This document shows positions 20,347 to 29,375 of a stretch of 64,000 bases of DNA, piece after piece. Made by a program: the position numbers and the translations under genes. The DNA is from Candidatus Magnetobacterium casense (lineage in GTDB: Bacteria > Nitrospirota > Thermodesulfovibrionia > Thermodesulfovibrionales > Magnetobacteriaceae). The notes under the pieces are model-generated. The model did not search any database, had not been told where the DNA came from, and was given only the letters and a program-made list of their open reading frames with translations. Numbering within the stretch: position 1 is the first letter of the stretch; each line of letters starts with the position of its first letter. Location of the stretch: NCBI RefSeq assembly GCF_000714715.1, contig NZ_JMFO01000005.1, positions 124,001 to 188,000 on the forward strand. Direction: 5' to 3'.

Positions 20347-20585
20347 AACCGGCAAAACTCAGAGAACTAACCACGCAAGAGTTGAGGCAAAAAGAAGACG
20401 ACCTCAGAAGAGAGCTGTTTAACCTTCGCTTTCAGGCCGCCAAGGGCGATATCCAAAACCCCAAACGGATTAAAACGATAAAGAAAGACATCGCCAGGGT
20501 GCTGACAATCATAACGCAACAGGCTATGACACCAAAAGCCCCAAGCGGGCAGGCCGCAACAGCACAAAAGCTGAAAAGCCAATGA
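20343..20585 (+). CDS. rpmC: Large ribosomal subunit protein uL29
   Basis: The 80-residue protein begins at a TTG that overlaps the rplP stop (TTGA). The two-helix core is clear: [30 protein letters not shown]. The Ala/Pro/Gln-rich tail after residue 62 ([15 protein letters not shown]) makes it longer than the usual 60-70 residues. It sits at the tunnel exit next to L23. Confidence 0.95.
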   Translation: MKPAKLRELTTQELRQKEDDLRRELFNLRFQAAKGDIQNPKRIKTIKKDIARVLTIITQQAMTPKAPSGQAATAQKLKSQ

Positions 20586-20609
20586 GGAAATACTAAGTGA
20601 GGAAGGACG

Positions 20610-20870
20610 ATGCCTAAAAAGGTTTACACAGGAGAGGTTATTAGTGACGCCATGGACAAGACTGTGACGGTGGCCGTCTCACGGCTGTATCAGCACCCGC
20701 TGTACAAAAAAACCGTGAAAAAAACCATGAAACTAAAAGTCCACGACGAAAATAACCAGAGCAAGGTCGGCGATACGGTGCAGATCAGAGAATCAAGACC
20801 ACTGAGCAAGACAAAGCGATGGGTGTTAATAAACCCCGCAAGGAAGGAGCACGAGGGTGATACAGGTTGA
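20610..20870 (+). CDS. rpsQ: Small ribosomal subunit protein uS17
   Basis: The 86-residue OB-fold protein contains [35 protein letters not shown] and [11 protein letters not shown]. It binds 16S rRNA early in assembly. The gene end overlaps the rplN start by 14 bases. A GGAAGGA site lies upstream of the ATG. Confidence 0.97.
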   Translation: MPKKVYTGEVISDAMDKTVTVAVSRLYQHPLYKKTVKKTMKLKVHDENNQSKVGDTVQIRESRPLSKTKRWVLINPARKEHEGDTG

Positions 20871-21225
20871 AAGCATACTCGATGTGGCAGATAACTCCGG
20901 AGCGAAAAAAGTTATGTGCATAAAGGTGCTGGGCGGCTATAAGAAACGCTACGCACGACTTGGCGATATTATAGTGGTCAGTGTCAAGGAGGCCCTGCCC
21001 GAAGGTGCAGTGAAAAAAGGCTCCAAGGCAAAAGCCGTCGTCGTCAGGACCGTCAAGGAAACCAGACGGGATGACGGTACATATATACGATTCCAGCAAA
21101 ACGCCGTGGTCCTCATAAACGCCCAGGGCGAACCGGTGGGTACAAGAATCTTTGGCCCAGTGGCCAGGGAACTGAGATGGAAGGAATTTACCAAGATTAT
21201 ATCGCTCGCACCCGAGGTGCTGTGA
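20857..21225 (+). CDS. rplN: Large ribosomal subunit protein uL14
   Basis: The 122-residue protein starts at a GTG ([21 protein letters not shown]) and includes [16 protein letters not shown] and [14 protein letters not shown]14 forms an intersubunit bridge and is the RsfS binding site. AAGGAGC precedes the GTG, inside the rpsQ coding end, so the genes are coupled. Confidence 0.98.
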   Translation: MIQVESILDVADNSGAKKVMCIKVLGGYKKRYARLGDIIVVSVKEALPEGAVKKGSKAKAVVVRTVKETRRDDGTYIRFQQNAVVLINAQGEPVGTRIFGPVARELRWKEFTKIISLAPEVL

Positions 21226-21260
21226 CCACAAGTGATGTTTCATTTAGGAGAGGCTAAGAG

Positions 21261-21578
21261 ATGGGATTAAGCATTAAGAAAGAAGATACAGTGGTTGTCC
21301 TCACGGGCAGCGAAGCCGGTAAAAAAGGCAGGGTCATACGCGTGATCCCCAAAAAGGCAAGCGCTATCGTGGAAAACACCAACATGATAAAGAAACACAT
21401 GAAGCCCAATAAACAATACACACAGGGCGGCATAATCGAAAAGGAAGCCCCTATAGACCTGTCCAAGCTGATGCTGATCTGCCCCCGTTGCAGCAAGCCA
21501 ACACGCATAGGGAACCAAATCCTTGACAGCGGAAAGAAAATCCGCCTGTGCAAGAAGTGTAAGGAGGTAATTGACTAG
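21261..21578 (+). CDS. rplX: Large ribosomal subunit protein uL24
   Basis: The 105-residue KOW-domain protein has [21 protein letters not shown] and [12 protein letters not shown]. The C-terminus carries two Cys pairs (CPRC and CKKC), as in L24 forms that may bind zinc. It helps start 50S assembly. It follows rplN after 35 bases. Confidence 0.97.
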   Translation: MGLSIKKEDTVVVLTGSEAGKKGRVIRVIPKKASAIVENTNMIKKHMKPNKQYTQGGIIEKEAPIDLSKLMLICPRCSKPTRIGNQILDSGKKIRLCKKCKEVID

Positions 21579-21583
21579 AAGCT

Positions 21584-22129
21584 ATGGCAGCCCGACTCAA
21601 AGAAAAGTATAAAACGGAGATTATCCCGGCACTCAAAAAAGGCTTCTCCTATAAAAACGTGATGCAGGTGCCAAAGCTCCAGAAGGTAGTCCTAAACGTA
21701 GGCCTCGGTGAGGCCGTGCAGGATATAAAACTCCTCGACGCAGCACAAAAAGAATTGGAGATGATCTCAGGGCAGAAGTCAATTGTCACCAAGGCCAAGA
21801 AATCCATAGCCGGTTTTAAGCTGCGCAAGGGTATGCCAATAGGATGCTGCGTGACCCTCAGAGGCGAAAAAATGTACGAATTCCTCGACAGATTCATAAG
21901 CGTGTCCCTGCCAAGAATCCGCGACTTCAAGGGCATCAGCGGAAAGTCCTTCGACGGCAGAGGCAACTACTCAGTAGGCATCAGAGAACAGTACATATTC
22001 CCGGAAATAGACTACGATAAGGTCACCATGGTCCACGGCCTCAACGTGGTCATCTGCACAACCGCAAACACGGACAAGGAAGGTAAGGCACTCCTGAAAG
22101 AATTGGGCATGCCCTTCAGGGAGGCATAA
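21584..22129 (+). CDS. rplE: Large ribosomal subunit protein uL5
   Basis: The 181-residue protein shows L5 signatures [40 protein letters not shown] and [12 protein letters not shown]. It binds 5S rRNA in the central protuberance. It starts five bases after rplX. Length and sequence are ordinary. Confidence 0.98.
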   Translation: MAARLKEKYKTEIIPALKKGFSYKNVMQVPKLQKVVLNVGLGEAVQDIKLLDAAQKELEMISGQKSIVTKAKKSIAGFKLRKGMPIGCCVTLRGEKMYEFLDRFISVSLPRIRDFKGISGKSFDGRGNYSVGIREQYIFPEIDYDKVTMVHGLNVVICTTANTDKEGKALLKELGMPFREA

Positions 22130-22162
22130 TTAAAATGATAGAAACACTGATATTGAGGTGAT

Positions 22163-22348
22163 ATGGCAAAAACGTGCATGATAGAGAAGGCCAAGAGGCC
22201 TCCAAAGTTCAAGGTAAGGACATACAACAGGTGCCACCTGTGTGGAAGGCCCAGGGGGTTTTTACGTAAGTTTGACCTCTGTAGAATATGTTTCAGAAAA
22301 CTGTCGTTGCAGGGTAACATCCCTGGCGTAACGAAGTCAAGCTGGTAG
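22163..22348 (+). CDS. rpsN: Small ribosomal subunit protein uS14, zinc-binding type
   Basis: The 61-residue protein is the short, zinc-binding (C+, type Z) form of S14. Four cysteines in CHLCGRPRG...LCRICFRKL coordinate zinc, and the tail [13 protein letters not shown] is typical. It sits in the 30S head. A TGAGGTGAT site precedes the ATG. Confidence 0.98.
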   Translation: MAKTCMIEKAKRPPKFKVRTYNRCHLCGRPRGFLRKFDLCRICFRKLSLQGNIPGVTKSSW

Positions 22349-22358
22349 AGGTGAATTT

Positions 22359-22751
22359 ATGATGACCGATCCAATTGCTGATATGCTGACCAGAATGAGA
22401 AACGCAATCTTGATAAAGGCAGAAAAAGTCGATATCCCAGCATCAAGAATCAAACTGGAGATTGCAAAACTCCTCAAGGAAGAAGGCTTTATCAGGGCGT
22501 ACAAGATATTGAAAGACAAGAAACAGGGCGTCTTAAGGGTATCTCTTAAGTACATAGACAATAAGAGCATCATAACGGGCCTCAAACGTGTCAGTAAGCC
22601 CGGCAGACGGTTATATACCGGCTACAAGGAAGTTCCAAACGTCATGGGAGGAGTTGGCATAGTGGTGCTGACCACGCCCAAGGGTGTGATAACCGACAGC
22701 ATGTGCAGGAGAGACAAGGTTGGCGGCGAGGTGTTGGCTTACGTCTGGTAA
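22359..22751 (+). CDS. rpsH: Small ribosomal subunit protein uS8
   Basis: The 130-residue protein has MTDPIADMLTRMRNA at the start and GIVVLTTPKGV near the end. It is a primary 16S rRNA binder and in E. coli represses the spc operon. The next gene, rplF, is 282 bases away instead of the usual few bases, because of a repeat-bearing spacer. Confidence 0.98.
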   Translation: MMTDPIADMLTRMRNAILIKAEKVDIPASRIKLEIAKLLKEEGFIRAYKILKDKKQGVLRVSLKYIDNKSIITGLKRVSKPGRRLYTGYKEVPNVMGGVGIVVLTTPKGVITDSMCRRDKVGGEVLAYVW

Positions 22752-22769
22752 GATTATTGATATGTGTCC

Positions 22770-22925
22770 GGGTGGTCGGTGGTCGGGTAGTGCAGGCTGG
22801 TGGTCAGCGGTGGTGCAGGCTGGTGGCCGGGTGACATGTGCAACGTCGCTGGTGTCAGCGGTGGCAGGTTGGTGGTCAGCGGTGAGCGGCCAGTGCATGG
22901 GCGCCAACGTGAGGTTGGTGCCAGG
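22770..22925. repeat. G/T-rich imperfect direct repeats in the rpsH-rplF spacer
   Basis: GTGCAGGCTGGTGG occurs at 22790 and 22813. GGTGGTCAGCGGTG occurs at 22799 and 22871, and a related GGTGTCAGCGGTGG is at 22851. The two copies 22792-22812 and 22864-22884 differ at one of 21 positions. The block is strongly strand-biased, with few C on the coding strand. It interrupts an otherwise tight ribosomal operon. Small open frames through it on both strands are not credible genes. Confidence 0.75.
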
Positions 22926-23033
22926 GCTTGCATAGGACACTTGCAATTATGCCGGAGGATTGCACACAATAAAGTTACATGATAATAAGATTGTGCCAAA
23001 AATTATTAAGACAATTAAGAGGTGAGGCTGACG

Positions 23034-23576
23034 ATGTCGAGAATTGGTAAAAAGCCGATAGAACTCCCTAAGGGTGTGACGGTGACTGTGACAGACTCCG
23101 AGGTGCGAGTCAAAGGTGGTAAGGGCGAGTTGAACTGGCGTGCCCCGGATGTGTTGAAAATAGAGGTGGAGGCATCTCAACTTAAAGTGCAACGACAGGG
23201 AGAATCCGCCTCAGAACGTGCCCTGCACGGACTGACAAGAACCCTGATATACAATATGTGCGTGGGTGTGTCGGAGGGCTTTAAACGGGATATGGAACTG
23301 ACAGGCGTTGGCTACAGGGCCTTCGTCAACGGAGATAAACTGGAATTTGCCGTAGGATACTCACACCCGGTGGTCTATCCACTGCCGGCAGGTATCACAG
23401 CCGAGGTCGATAAGAAACAAACCAAACTGACCCTCTTCGGTATAGATAAGCAACTCCTGGGCCAGGTGGCCGCCAATATACGCGCCATCAGACCACCGGA
23501 TGCCTATAAAGGAAAAGGAATCAGATATGCAAATGAAAAGATCAAACTAAAACCAGGCAAGACTGGTTCAAAGTAG
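23034..23576 (+). CDS. rplF: Large ribosomal subunit protein uL6
   Basis: The start is placed at ATG giving MSRIGKKPIELPKGV, preceded by AGAGGTGAGG; a GTG four codons upstream is unlikely. The 180-residue protein has the two L6 domains with MELTGVGYRAFV and the C-terminal RPPDAYKGKGIRYANEKI. It lies near the sarcin-ricin loop and the GTPase centre. It is bounded on both sides by repeat-bearing spacers. Confidence 0.97.
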   Translation: MSRIGKKPIELPKGVTVTVTDSEVRVKGGKGELNWRAPDVLKIEVEASQLKVQRQGESASERALHGLTRTLIYNMCVGVSEGFKRDMELTGVGYRAFVNGDKLEFAVGYSHPVVYPLPAGITAEVDKKQTKLTLFGIDKQLLGQVAANIRAIRPPDAYKGKGIRYANEKIKLKPGKTGSK

Positions 23577-23590
23577 TGTGCGACCTGAAA

Positions 23591-23674
23591 TGAAGTATAG
23601 ATTAGTGAAGTATAGAGTTAGTGAAGTATAGATTAATGAAGCATAGATTAATGAGGCCTGGATTAATGAAGCCC
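23591..23674 (+). repeat. Tandem repeat of a 15-base unit between rplF and rplR
   Basis: Five and a half copies of the unit TGAAGYATAGATTAR occur at 23591, 23606 (one extra base), 23622, 23637, 23652 and 23667. The last units are diverged (TGAGGCCTGGATTAA). Each unit carries stop codons, so it is non-coding. The block fills the 122-base gap and ends just before the rplR ribosome binding site. Confidence 0.85.
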
Positions 23675-23698
23675 AAATCAAAGTGAGGATGTACGACA

Positions 23699-24061
23699 GT
23701 GAAAAACGAAAAGCTATACCTGCGGCAGAAACGACATGACAGAGTCCGCAAAAAGGTTGAAGGTACCCCGCAAAGACCACGACTGTCGGTCTACAAGAGC
23801 CTCAACCACATGTATGCCCAGTTGATAAACGACACCGAAGGCGTGACCCTCGTCTGCGCCTCCACGCTCGAAAAGCCCCTGCGAACCGAAACGGGCCATA
23901 AGGGCAACGTGGTCGCAGCCAAAAAGGTCGGAACATTGCTTGCACAAAAAGCAAAGGAAAAAGGTATAACCAAGGTCGTCTTCGACAAAGGCGGCTTCAA
24001 GTACCACGGTAGGGTTAAGGCGCTGGCCGACGCAGCCAGAGAATCAGGACTAGAGTTTTAG
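23699..24061 (+). CDS. rplR: Large ribosomal subunit protein uL18
   Basis: The 120-residue protein begins at GTG ([19 protein letters not shown]) and contains [18 protein letters not shown] and [21 protein letters not shown]. It binds 5S rRNA together with L5. GTGAGGA lies about ten bases upstream. It follows the 15-base tandem repeat. Confidence 0.97.
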   Translation: MKNEKLYLRQKRHDRVRKKVEGTPQRPRLSVYKSLNHMYAQLINDTEGVTLVCASTLEKPLRTETGHKGNVVAAKKVGTLLAQKAKEKGITKVVFDKGGFKYHGRVKALADAARESGLEF

Positions 24062-24097
24062 CAGATACTGGATTAATCAGAGATATAAGGAGGTAAG

Positions 24098-24604
24098 TTG
24101 GGACGGATCGATTATGCTGAGTTAACCCTTCAGGAGAAAGTGGTTTTCATAAATCGTGTGGCAAAGGTAGTCAAAGGTGGACGGAGATTTTCCTTCAGTG
24201 CGCTGGTGGTGGTTGGCAACGGCGAGGGTATTGTTGGCATCGGCAAAGGCAAGGCCAATGAAGTGCCCGAGGCAATCAAAAAGGCAATAGAAAAAGCAAA
24301 GAAATCGCTCTTCCAGTTTCCCCTCAAGGACGGAACTATCCCACACCGGATAACGGGACACTACGGCTCCGGCGTGGTGGTGCTAAACCCCGGCAGAGAG
24401 GGAACCGGCCTGATAGCCGGAGGCCCCGTGCGTGCAGTGCTCGAAGTATCGGGCGTCCACAATATTGTGGCCAAATCAATCGGAAGCACAAACGCATTCA
24501 ACGCCGTACGGGCAACCCTCAACGGCCTGACGCTGCTTAAAAACCCCGAACTGGTCATGAAGCAAAGAGGCAAAACAGACGATAACAAGGAGTCCGGTAA
24601 ATGA
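24098..24604 (+). CDS. rpsE: Small ribosomal subunit protein uS5
   Basis: The 168-residue protein has [33 protein letters not shown] and [13 protein letters not shown]. It lies at the mRNA entrance and affects decoding fidelity. A strong AGGAGG lies a few bases before the TTG start. It overlaps rpmD by four bases (ATGA). Confidence 0.97.
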   Translation: MGRIDYAELTLQEKVVFINRVAKVVKGGRRFSFSALVVVGNGEGIVGIGKGKANEVPEAIKKAIEKAKKSLFQFPLKDGTIPHRITGHYGSGVVVLNPGREGTGLIAGGPVRAVLEVSGVHNIVAKSIGSTNAFNAVRATLNGLTLLKNPELVMKQRGKTDDNKESGK

Positions 24605-24792
24605 AGATAAAAGTAACATTGATACGCAGCTATGCCGGTAAGACCGAAAAAATGAGAAAGGTCCTCCAGGCCCTCGGATTGCGCAAGATCGGTATGACCG
24701 TGCTGCATGGCAAAAACCCCGCAATAAGCGGAATGCTTCACAAGGTCTCCCACCTCGTCCGCGTAGAGGAAGCGGTTGAAACAACACTATAA
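24601..24792 (+). CDS. rpmD: Large ribosomal subunit protein uL30
   Basis: The 63-residue protein matches L30 ([28 protein letters not shown] and [11 protein letters not shown]). It begins inside the rpsE stop. The next gene, rplO, starts only after a 159-base structured spacer, which is long for this position. Confidence 0.96.
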   Translation: MKIKVTLIRSYAGKTEKMRKVLQALGLRKIGMTVLHGKNPAISGMLHKVSHLVRVEEAVETTL

Positions 24793-24819
24793 CACACTCT
24801 CTCAACGCATACGACCGCA

Positions 24820-24912
24820 GGGGCATGAGGCAGACGGGAAGCGCGCGCGGCCAACGCAATATACGGGCCACGTACACACCGTAACGGTGAAGTGTACAAC
24901 GACGCATGCCCC
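24820..24912. other. Structured GC-rich spacer between rpmD and rplO
   Basis: An outer inverted pair GGGGCATG (24820-24827) and CATGCCCC (24905-24912) encloses a GCGCGCGC tract. It also encloses an inner hairpin, GTACAC-ACCGT (24872-24882) with ACGGT-GAA-GTGTAC (24884-24897). There is no T-run after it, so it is not a classical terminator. It could be an RNA processing or regulatory element, or a small insertion. Confidence 0.55.
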
Positions 24913-24951
24913 AATGATAAAGAATAAAGCAAAGATAGGAGGTCTATAGCA

Positions 24952-25398
24952 ATGAAACTAAATGAACTCAAGCCTGCCGATGGTAGCACCAAAAAGGTCA
25001 AAAGGGTCGGGCGAGGCTGTGGCTCCGGACACGGAAAGACGTCATGCAAGGGGCACAAGGGCCAGAAGGCACGCGCCGGAAGCGGTAAAGGCCCCGGCTT
25101 TGAAGGCGGCCAGATGCCTCTGCAACGTCGCCTGCCCAAACGGGGATTCAAGAACTATCCATTCAGTGTGCAATACGCCATCGTCAACCTCGACGATATA
25201 GACGCAATTGAGGGTGAAACTGAAATAACCCCGGAGTTGTTGGTTAAAAAGGGCATTGTTAAGAAATTGCTCTGCGGTATCAAGGTGCTGGGCAATGGTC
25301 AACTGCAAAAACCTCTGACGGTGAAGGCAAACAAATTCAGTAAGACTGCCCTGGATAAGATAACCACCTCGGGGGGTAAAGCAGTGGTACTGGAATAG
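24952..25398 (+). CDS. rplO: Large ribosomal subunit protein uL15
   Basis: The 148-residue protein shows the basic, glycine-rich L15 N-terminus ([20 protein letters not shown]) and [20 protein letters not shown]. It is a late assembly protein of the 50S subunit. It is preceded by AGGAGG and followed after six bases by secY. Confidence 0.98.
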   Translation: MKLNELKPADGSTKKVKRVGRGCGSGHGKTSCKGHKGQKARAGSGKGPGFEGGQMPLQRRLPKRGFKNYPFSVQYAIVNLDDIDAIEGETEITPELLVKKGIVKKLLCGIKVLGNGQLQKPLTVKANKFSKTALDKITTSGGKAVVLE

Positions 25399-25404
25399 AG
25401 GTGT

Positions 25405-26712
25405 ATGTTGGGATTCTTAGGTAGCTTTCAAAACATACTTAAAATAGAAGAACTAAAAAAACGACTGTTTTTTACATTCGCCCTGCTGACCGTCTACAGG
25501 ATAGGCGCCCATATACCCACCCCCGGTATAAGCGGAGAACAGTTAAGTAAGTTCCTCACGACACACGGTGGCGCCCTGATGGGATTCTTCGATATGTTCT
25601 CAGGCGGTGCGCTGTCGCGTGTAACTATCTTTGCCCTGGGCATAATGCCCTACATCAGCGCATCCATCATCCTGCAACTGTTGACCGTCGTGGTACCAGC
25701 CATCGGTAAACTGGCAAAAGAGGGCGAAGAAGGACGCAAAAAAATAACTCAGTACACCAGATACGGTACCATATTGATAAGCGCCATACAGGGCTTCGGT
25801 ATCGCCGCAGGGCTCGAAACCATGGCGGAAGGACAGTTCATACTCAACCCCGGTTGGGGTTTCAGATTCACTACCATGATTACCCTCACGGCAGGCACTG
25901 CCTTTATCATGTGGCTGGGCGAACAGATAACCGAACGTGGCATCGGTAACGGTATATCGTTGATCATATTCGCAGGTATAGTGGCACGACTGCCAAACGC
26001 TGTCATCGATACAATCAGACTCCTCAGAGCAGGCGAATTGCCCATAATCGTCTTGCTCATCATCATAGTCATGATGGTGGGCGTTGTGGCCGGGATAATC
26101 TACATGGAACGAGGACAACGAAAGGTCCCCGTGCAGTACGCCAAACGAGTCGTCGGTAAACGCATGTATGGCGGACAAAGCTCACACCTGCCGTTAAAAA
26201 TCAATACCGCCGGCGTTATCCCACCAATATTTGCGTCGTCCATTATAATGTTTCCGGCAACAATCGCCGGATTCATAGCGGTACCGTGGGTGCAGGCATT
26301 TGCAAAACAACTCACCCCGGGGTCGCTTGTGCATGACGTGATCTATGTGATAATGATAATCTTCTTCTGCTACTTCTATACGGCTATCGTGTTTAATCCC
26401 GTTGACATAGCAGATAATATCAAAAAACAGGGAGGCTATATCCCCGGTGTCCGACCAGGAAAGAATACCTCCGACTACATATTCAGGGTGTTGTCACGGC
26501 TGACCTTTGTAGGGGCCATCTACCTCTCCGTGGTGTGCGTACTGCCCAGTATACTGATAAGTAAGTTCAACGTGCCGTTCTATTTCGGAGGTACCTCCCT
26601 GTTGATCGTCGTAGGAGTGGCGCTGGATACCGTCTCCCAAATAGAATCACATCTGTTGACGAGGTCGTATGACGGCCTGCTGAAAAAAGGCCGAATCAAA
26701 GGCAGGAGATGA
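25405..26712 (+). CDS. secY: Protein translocase subunit SecY
   Basis: The 435-residue integral membrane protein has ten predicted helices and the SecY signatures FDMFSGGALSRVTIFALGIMP and GERGIGNG-type loop (ITERGIGNGIS). The cytoplasmic segment YAKRVVGKRMYGGQSSHLPL follows, then a further loop with QGGYIPGVRPGK. It forms the channel for Sec-dependent export with SecE and SecG. It is linked to the ribosomal cluster as usual. The next gene is map; adk, commonly found between them, is absent. Confidence 0.99.
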   Translation: MLGFLGSFQNILKIEELKKRLFFTFALLTVYRIGAHIPTPGISGEQLSKFLTTHGGALMGFFDMFSGGALSRVTIFALGIMPYISASIILQLLTVVVPAIGKLAKEGEEGRKKITQYTRYGTILISAIQGFGIAAGLETMAEGQFILNPGWGFRFTTMITLTAGTAFIMWLGEQITERGIGNGISLIIFAGIVARLPNAVIDTIRLLRAGELPIIVLLIIIVMMVGVVAGIIYMERGQRKVPVQYAKRVVGKRMYGGQSSHLPLKINTAGVIPPIFASSIIMFPATIAGFIAVPWVQAFAKQLTPGSLVHDVIYVIMIIFFCYFYTAIVFNPVDIADNIKKQGGYIPGVRPGKNTSDYIFRVLSRLTFVGAIYLSVVCVLPSILISKFNVPFYFGGTSLLIVVGVALDTVSQIESHLLTRSYDGLLKKGRIKGRR

Positions 26713-26782
26713 CAGGACAACAGAGTTGCGAAAACCGGGATTTGAGAGACCAGGGCTGAGGAAATCAAGCCAAAAGACTTCT

Positions 26783-27532
26783 GTGATAATACTAAAGTCC
26801 GATGACGAAATAAAGAAAATCGCCCTGGCATCAAAAATAGTAGCCGAAGTATTGAGACTGCTTGAAACTATGATAAAACCGGGCGTGACAACAAAGGAAG
26901 TTGAACAGTACGTGGAAAAGATCATAAAGGAAAGAAACGGCGTGCCTGCCTTTAAAGGCTACAAGGGGTATCCCTCAAGCCTGTGCACGTCGATAAACCA
27001 CGAGGTAGTCCACGGGATACCATCGAAGAAAAGGGTGCTCAAAGACGGCGATATCATCAGCATAGATGTGGGCGTCGTCTACAGAGGCTTCATCGGAGAT
27101 GCCGCCAGAACCTATCCGGTTGGCAACGTCAGCGAAGAAACAAAGAGACTGCTCAGGGTCGCAGAGGACTCCCTGTATAAGGGAATAGAAAAGGCCTGGC
27201 CAAGTAACAGAGTCTCCGATATCTCCTACGCAATCCAAAACTACGTGGAGAAAAACGGCTACTCCGTGGTGCGCAACTTCGTCGGACATGGCGTGGGTAA
27301 ATCCCTGCATGAAGAACCGCAGATACCAAACTATGGACAACCAAACAAAGGCCCTCTACTGAGAAAAGGCATGGTGCTCGCAATAGAACCTATGGTCAAC
27401 GCCGGCACAAGCGATGTTGTCATAATGAACGACGGCTGGACCGCTGTGACCTCCGATGGCATGCCCTCGGCTCACTTCGAACACACCGTGGTCGTTACCG
27501 ATGATAAACCACAGATATTGACCAGACTATAA
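26783..27532 (+). CDS. map: Type I methionine aminopeptidase
   Basis: The chosen GTG gives VIILKSDDEIKKIALASKI, matching the normal MetAP N-terminus; a TTG at 26726 would add 19 basic residues. Metal ligands are seen in SIDVGVVYRGFIGDAARTY (two Asp), FVGHGVGKSLHEEP (His), LAIEPMV (Glu) and HFEHTVVV (Glu). The enzyme removes initiator Met from nascent proteins. It stands between secY and infA in the spc/alpha junction. Confidence 0.95.
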   Translation: MIILKSDDEIKKIALASKIVAEVLRLLETMIKPGVTTKEVEQYVEKIIKERNGVPAFKGYKGYPSSLCTSINHEVVHGIPSKKRVLKDGDIISIDVGVVYRGFIGDAARTYPVGNVSEETKRLLRVAEDSLYKGIEKAWPSNRVSDISYAIQNYVEKNGYSVVRNFVGHGVGKSLHEEPQIPNYGQPNKGPLLRKGMVLAIEPMVNAGTSDVVIMNDGWTAVTSDGMPSAHFEHTVVVTDDKPQILTRL

Positions 27533-27559
27533 ACTTATATACAAGAGACTGGATTAACG

Positions 27560-27778
27560 ATGGTAAAAGAAGAAAACATAGAAGTCCAGGGCACCATACT
27601 GGAGGCCCTGCCCAATGCAATGTTCAAAGTGGAGCTGGATAACAAACAGGTGATAACCGCCTATGTCTCCGGTAAAATGAGGATACACTATATAAAAATC
27701 CTCCCCGGCGATAAGGTCCTGGTTGAACTGTCCCCCTACGACTTGACAAAGGGACGAATCACATACAGATACAAGTAA
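27560..27778 (+). CDS. infA: Translation initiation factor IF-1
   Basis: The 72-residue OB-fold protein has [21 protein letters not shown] and [21 protein letters not shown]. It binds the A site of the 30S subunit during initiation. Length is exactly that of the family. It lies 28 bases after map. Confidence 0.98.
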   Translation: MVKEENIEVQGTILEALPNAMFKVELDNKQVITAYVSGKMRIHYIKILPGDKVLVELSPYDLTKGRITYRYK

Positions 27779-27838
27779 ACCGTGTATGCAACTATCATCC
27801 GGGATGTTAAAGAATGTTAAAATATATGGAGGAGTACT

Positions 27839-27952
27839 ATGAAGGTACGTGCATCAATAAAACCAATTTGCTCAAAGTGCAAGATGATAAAACGCAAGGG
27901 TGTGCTGAGGGTAATATGCGATAACCCCAAACACAAACAGAGGCAGGGCTAA
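27839..27952 (+). CDS. rpmJ: Large ribosomal subunit protein bL36
   Basis: A 37-residue reading frame begins [19 protein letters not shown] and ends NPKHKQRQG. The CxxC pair, a third Cys and the final His define the zinc-binding L36 ribbon. GGAGGAGT lies just before the ATG. It lies in its standard place between infA and rpsM. Confidence 0.98.
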   Translation: MKVRASIKPICSKCKMIKRKGVLRVICDNPKHKQRQG

Positions 27953-27963
27953 GAAGGAGAACT

Positions 27964-28338
27964 ATGGCAAGAATAGCAGGTGTAGATTTACCTAAGAAAG
28001 AGCGAGTGGAGATCGGACTGACCCGCATCTTTGGAATCGGCCGATCAACCTCTAAAAAAATACTGACGGAGGCCTCCGTCAACCCCAATATCCGCGTCAA
28101 TGACCTCAGCAATGAGGACATCGCAAAGATAAGAGGTATCATAGACCGAGACATCAAGGTCGAAGGAGACCTCCGCAAAGAGGTCACCACGAGCATTAAA
28201 AGATTAACCGATATAGGGTGCTACAGAGGTGTCAGACATAAGACAGGACTACCCGTCCGCGGCCAAAGAACCAAGACAAATGCACGCACCAGAAGAGGAC
28301 CATCCAAGGGTGTAGTCAAGAAAAAGGGAGGTAAATAA
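27964..28338 (+). CDS. rpsM: Small ribosomal subunit protein uS13
   Basis: The 124-residue protein has [45 protein letters not shown] and NARTRRGP. It contacts the P-site tRNA and the B1 bridges. AAGGAG precedes the ATG. Its stop overlaps the rpsK ATG by one base. Confidence 0.98.
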   Translation: MARIAGVDLPKKERVEIGLTRIFGIGRSTSKKILTEASVNPNIRVNDLSNEDIAKIRGIIDRDIKVEGDLRKEVTTSIKRLTDIGCYRGVRHKTGLPVRGQRTKTNARTRRGPSKGVVKKKGGK

Positions 28339-28727
28339 TGCCGCCAAGGAAACGTAAGGGGCCAAAAAAAGAAAAACGCAGAATAGCAAGCGGTGTTGCA
28401 CACGTACAAACAACTTTCAACAACACCCTGGTGACCATTAGCGACCAGACAGGTAACGTGCTTGCGTGGTCAAGCGCCGGAAGCCTCGGCTTTAAAGGCT
28501 CACGTAAGGGTACCCCCTATGCAGCCCAAATGGCGGCAGAGGCTACCGCTAAAAAGGCAATAGATATGGGTATGAAACAAATAGACGTCTACGTCAAAGG
28601 TCCCGGCGCCGGCAGAGAGTCCGCCATCCGGGCCATACAGGCAGCAGGCCTGGATATCAACATCATCAAGGACGTAACCCCCGTGCCGCACAACGGCTGT
28701 AAACCCCCAAAAAGGAGGCGCGTGTAG
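28338..28727 (+). CDS. rpsK: Small ribosomal subunit protein uS11
   Basis: The 129-residue protein has [41 protein letters not shown] and the end [18 protein letters not shown]11 lines the mRNA path in the 30S platform. It is coupled to rpsM by a one-base overlap and is three bases from rpsD. Confidence 0.98.
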   Translation: MPPRKRKGPKKEKRRIASGVAHVQTTFNNTLVTISDQTGNVLAWSSAGSLGFKGSRKGTPYAAQMAAEATAKKAIDMGMKQIDVYVKGPGAGRESAIRAIQAAGLDINIIKDVTPVPHNGCKPPKRRRV

Positions 28728-28730
28728 GAT

Positions 28731-29357
28731 ATGGCAAGATACAGAGAATCGTTGTGCAGATTATGCCGCAGAGATGGCGAAAAACTCTTCCTCAAAGGAC
28801 AACGCTGCCTAACCGATAAGTGCTCCATCGAAAGAAGAAAGTACGGCCCCGGACAACACGGACAGAGACGCGCAAAACTCTCCGACTTCGCTATCCAACT
28901 CAAGGAAAAACAAAAGGTCAGAAGAATCTACGGCGTCATGGAAGGACAGTTCAGAAAATATTTTGCCCAGGCAGACAGAAAAAAAGGTGTAACCGGAGAG
29001 ATGCTCCTGCAGTTTCTCGAACTCAGACTCGATAACATCGTCCATAGAATGGGCTTTGCCGCCAACAGAAACCAGGCCAGACAACTAGTAGGACATGGCC
29101 ACTTCCGCGTCAATGGCGTAAAGGTAAACATCCCCTCCTACCGCCTCAAGGCCGGTGACAAGGTGGGGGTTGTGGAGGCCAGTAAGGCCATTGCCTCCAT
29201 CCAGGAAAGCGTATCGCGTGTCACACACGCCGGCGTCCCACGATGGCTTGAGATCGATGCCAACGCTATGGAGGGTAAGGTGCTGCACGTACCCTCAAGA
29301 GATGATATCCCTATTGAAGTGAAGGAGCAGTTAATAGTTGAGTTTTATTCCAGATAA
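28731..29357 (+). CDS. rpsD: Small ribosomal subunit protein uS4, cysteine-containing type
   Basis: The 208-residue protein keeps the four-cysteine N-terminal zinc site (CRLCRRDGE...RCLTDKC), the S4 RNA-binding core RLDNIVHRMGFA and GHFRVNGVKVNIPSYRLK. It is the primary binder that starts 30S body assembly. In some bacteria it represses the alpha operon. It follows rpsK after three bases. Confidence 0.98.
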   Translation: MARYRESLCRLCRRDGEKLFLKGQRCLTDKCSIERRKYGPGQHGQRRAKLSDFAIQLKEKQKVRRIYGVMEGQFRKYFAQADRKKGVTGEMLLQFLELRLDNIVHRMGFAANRNQARQLVGHGHFRVNGVKVNIPSYRLKAGDKVGVVEASKAIASIQESVSRVTHAGVPRWLEIDANAMEGKVLHVPSRDDIPIEVKEQLIVEFYSR

Positions 29358-29375
29358 TCTAACGGAGGCTTTTTT

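Noticed and set aside
22754-22999. Small open frames in the G/T-rich spacer
   Set aside because: They result from the repeats and lack a ribosome binding site and protein-like composition.
23591-23674. Possible CRISPR-like array
   Set aside because: The unit is only 15 bases and contiguous, without unique spacers. It is a tandem repeat, not a CRISPR.
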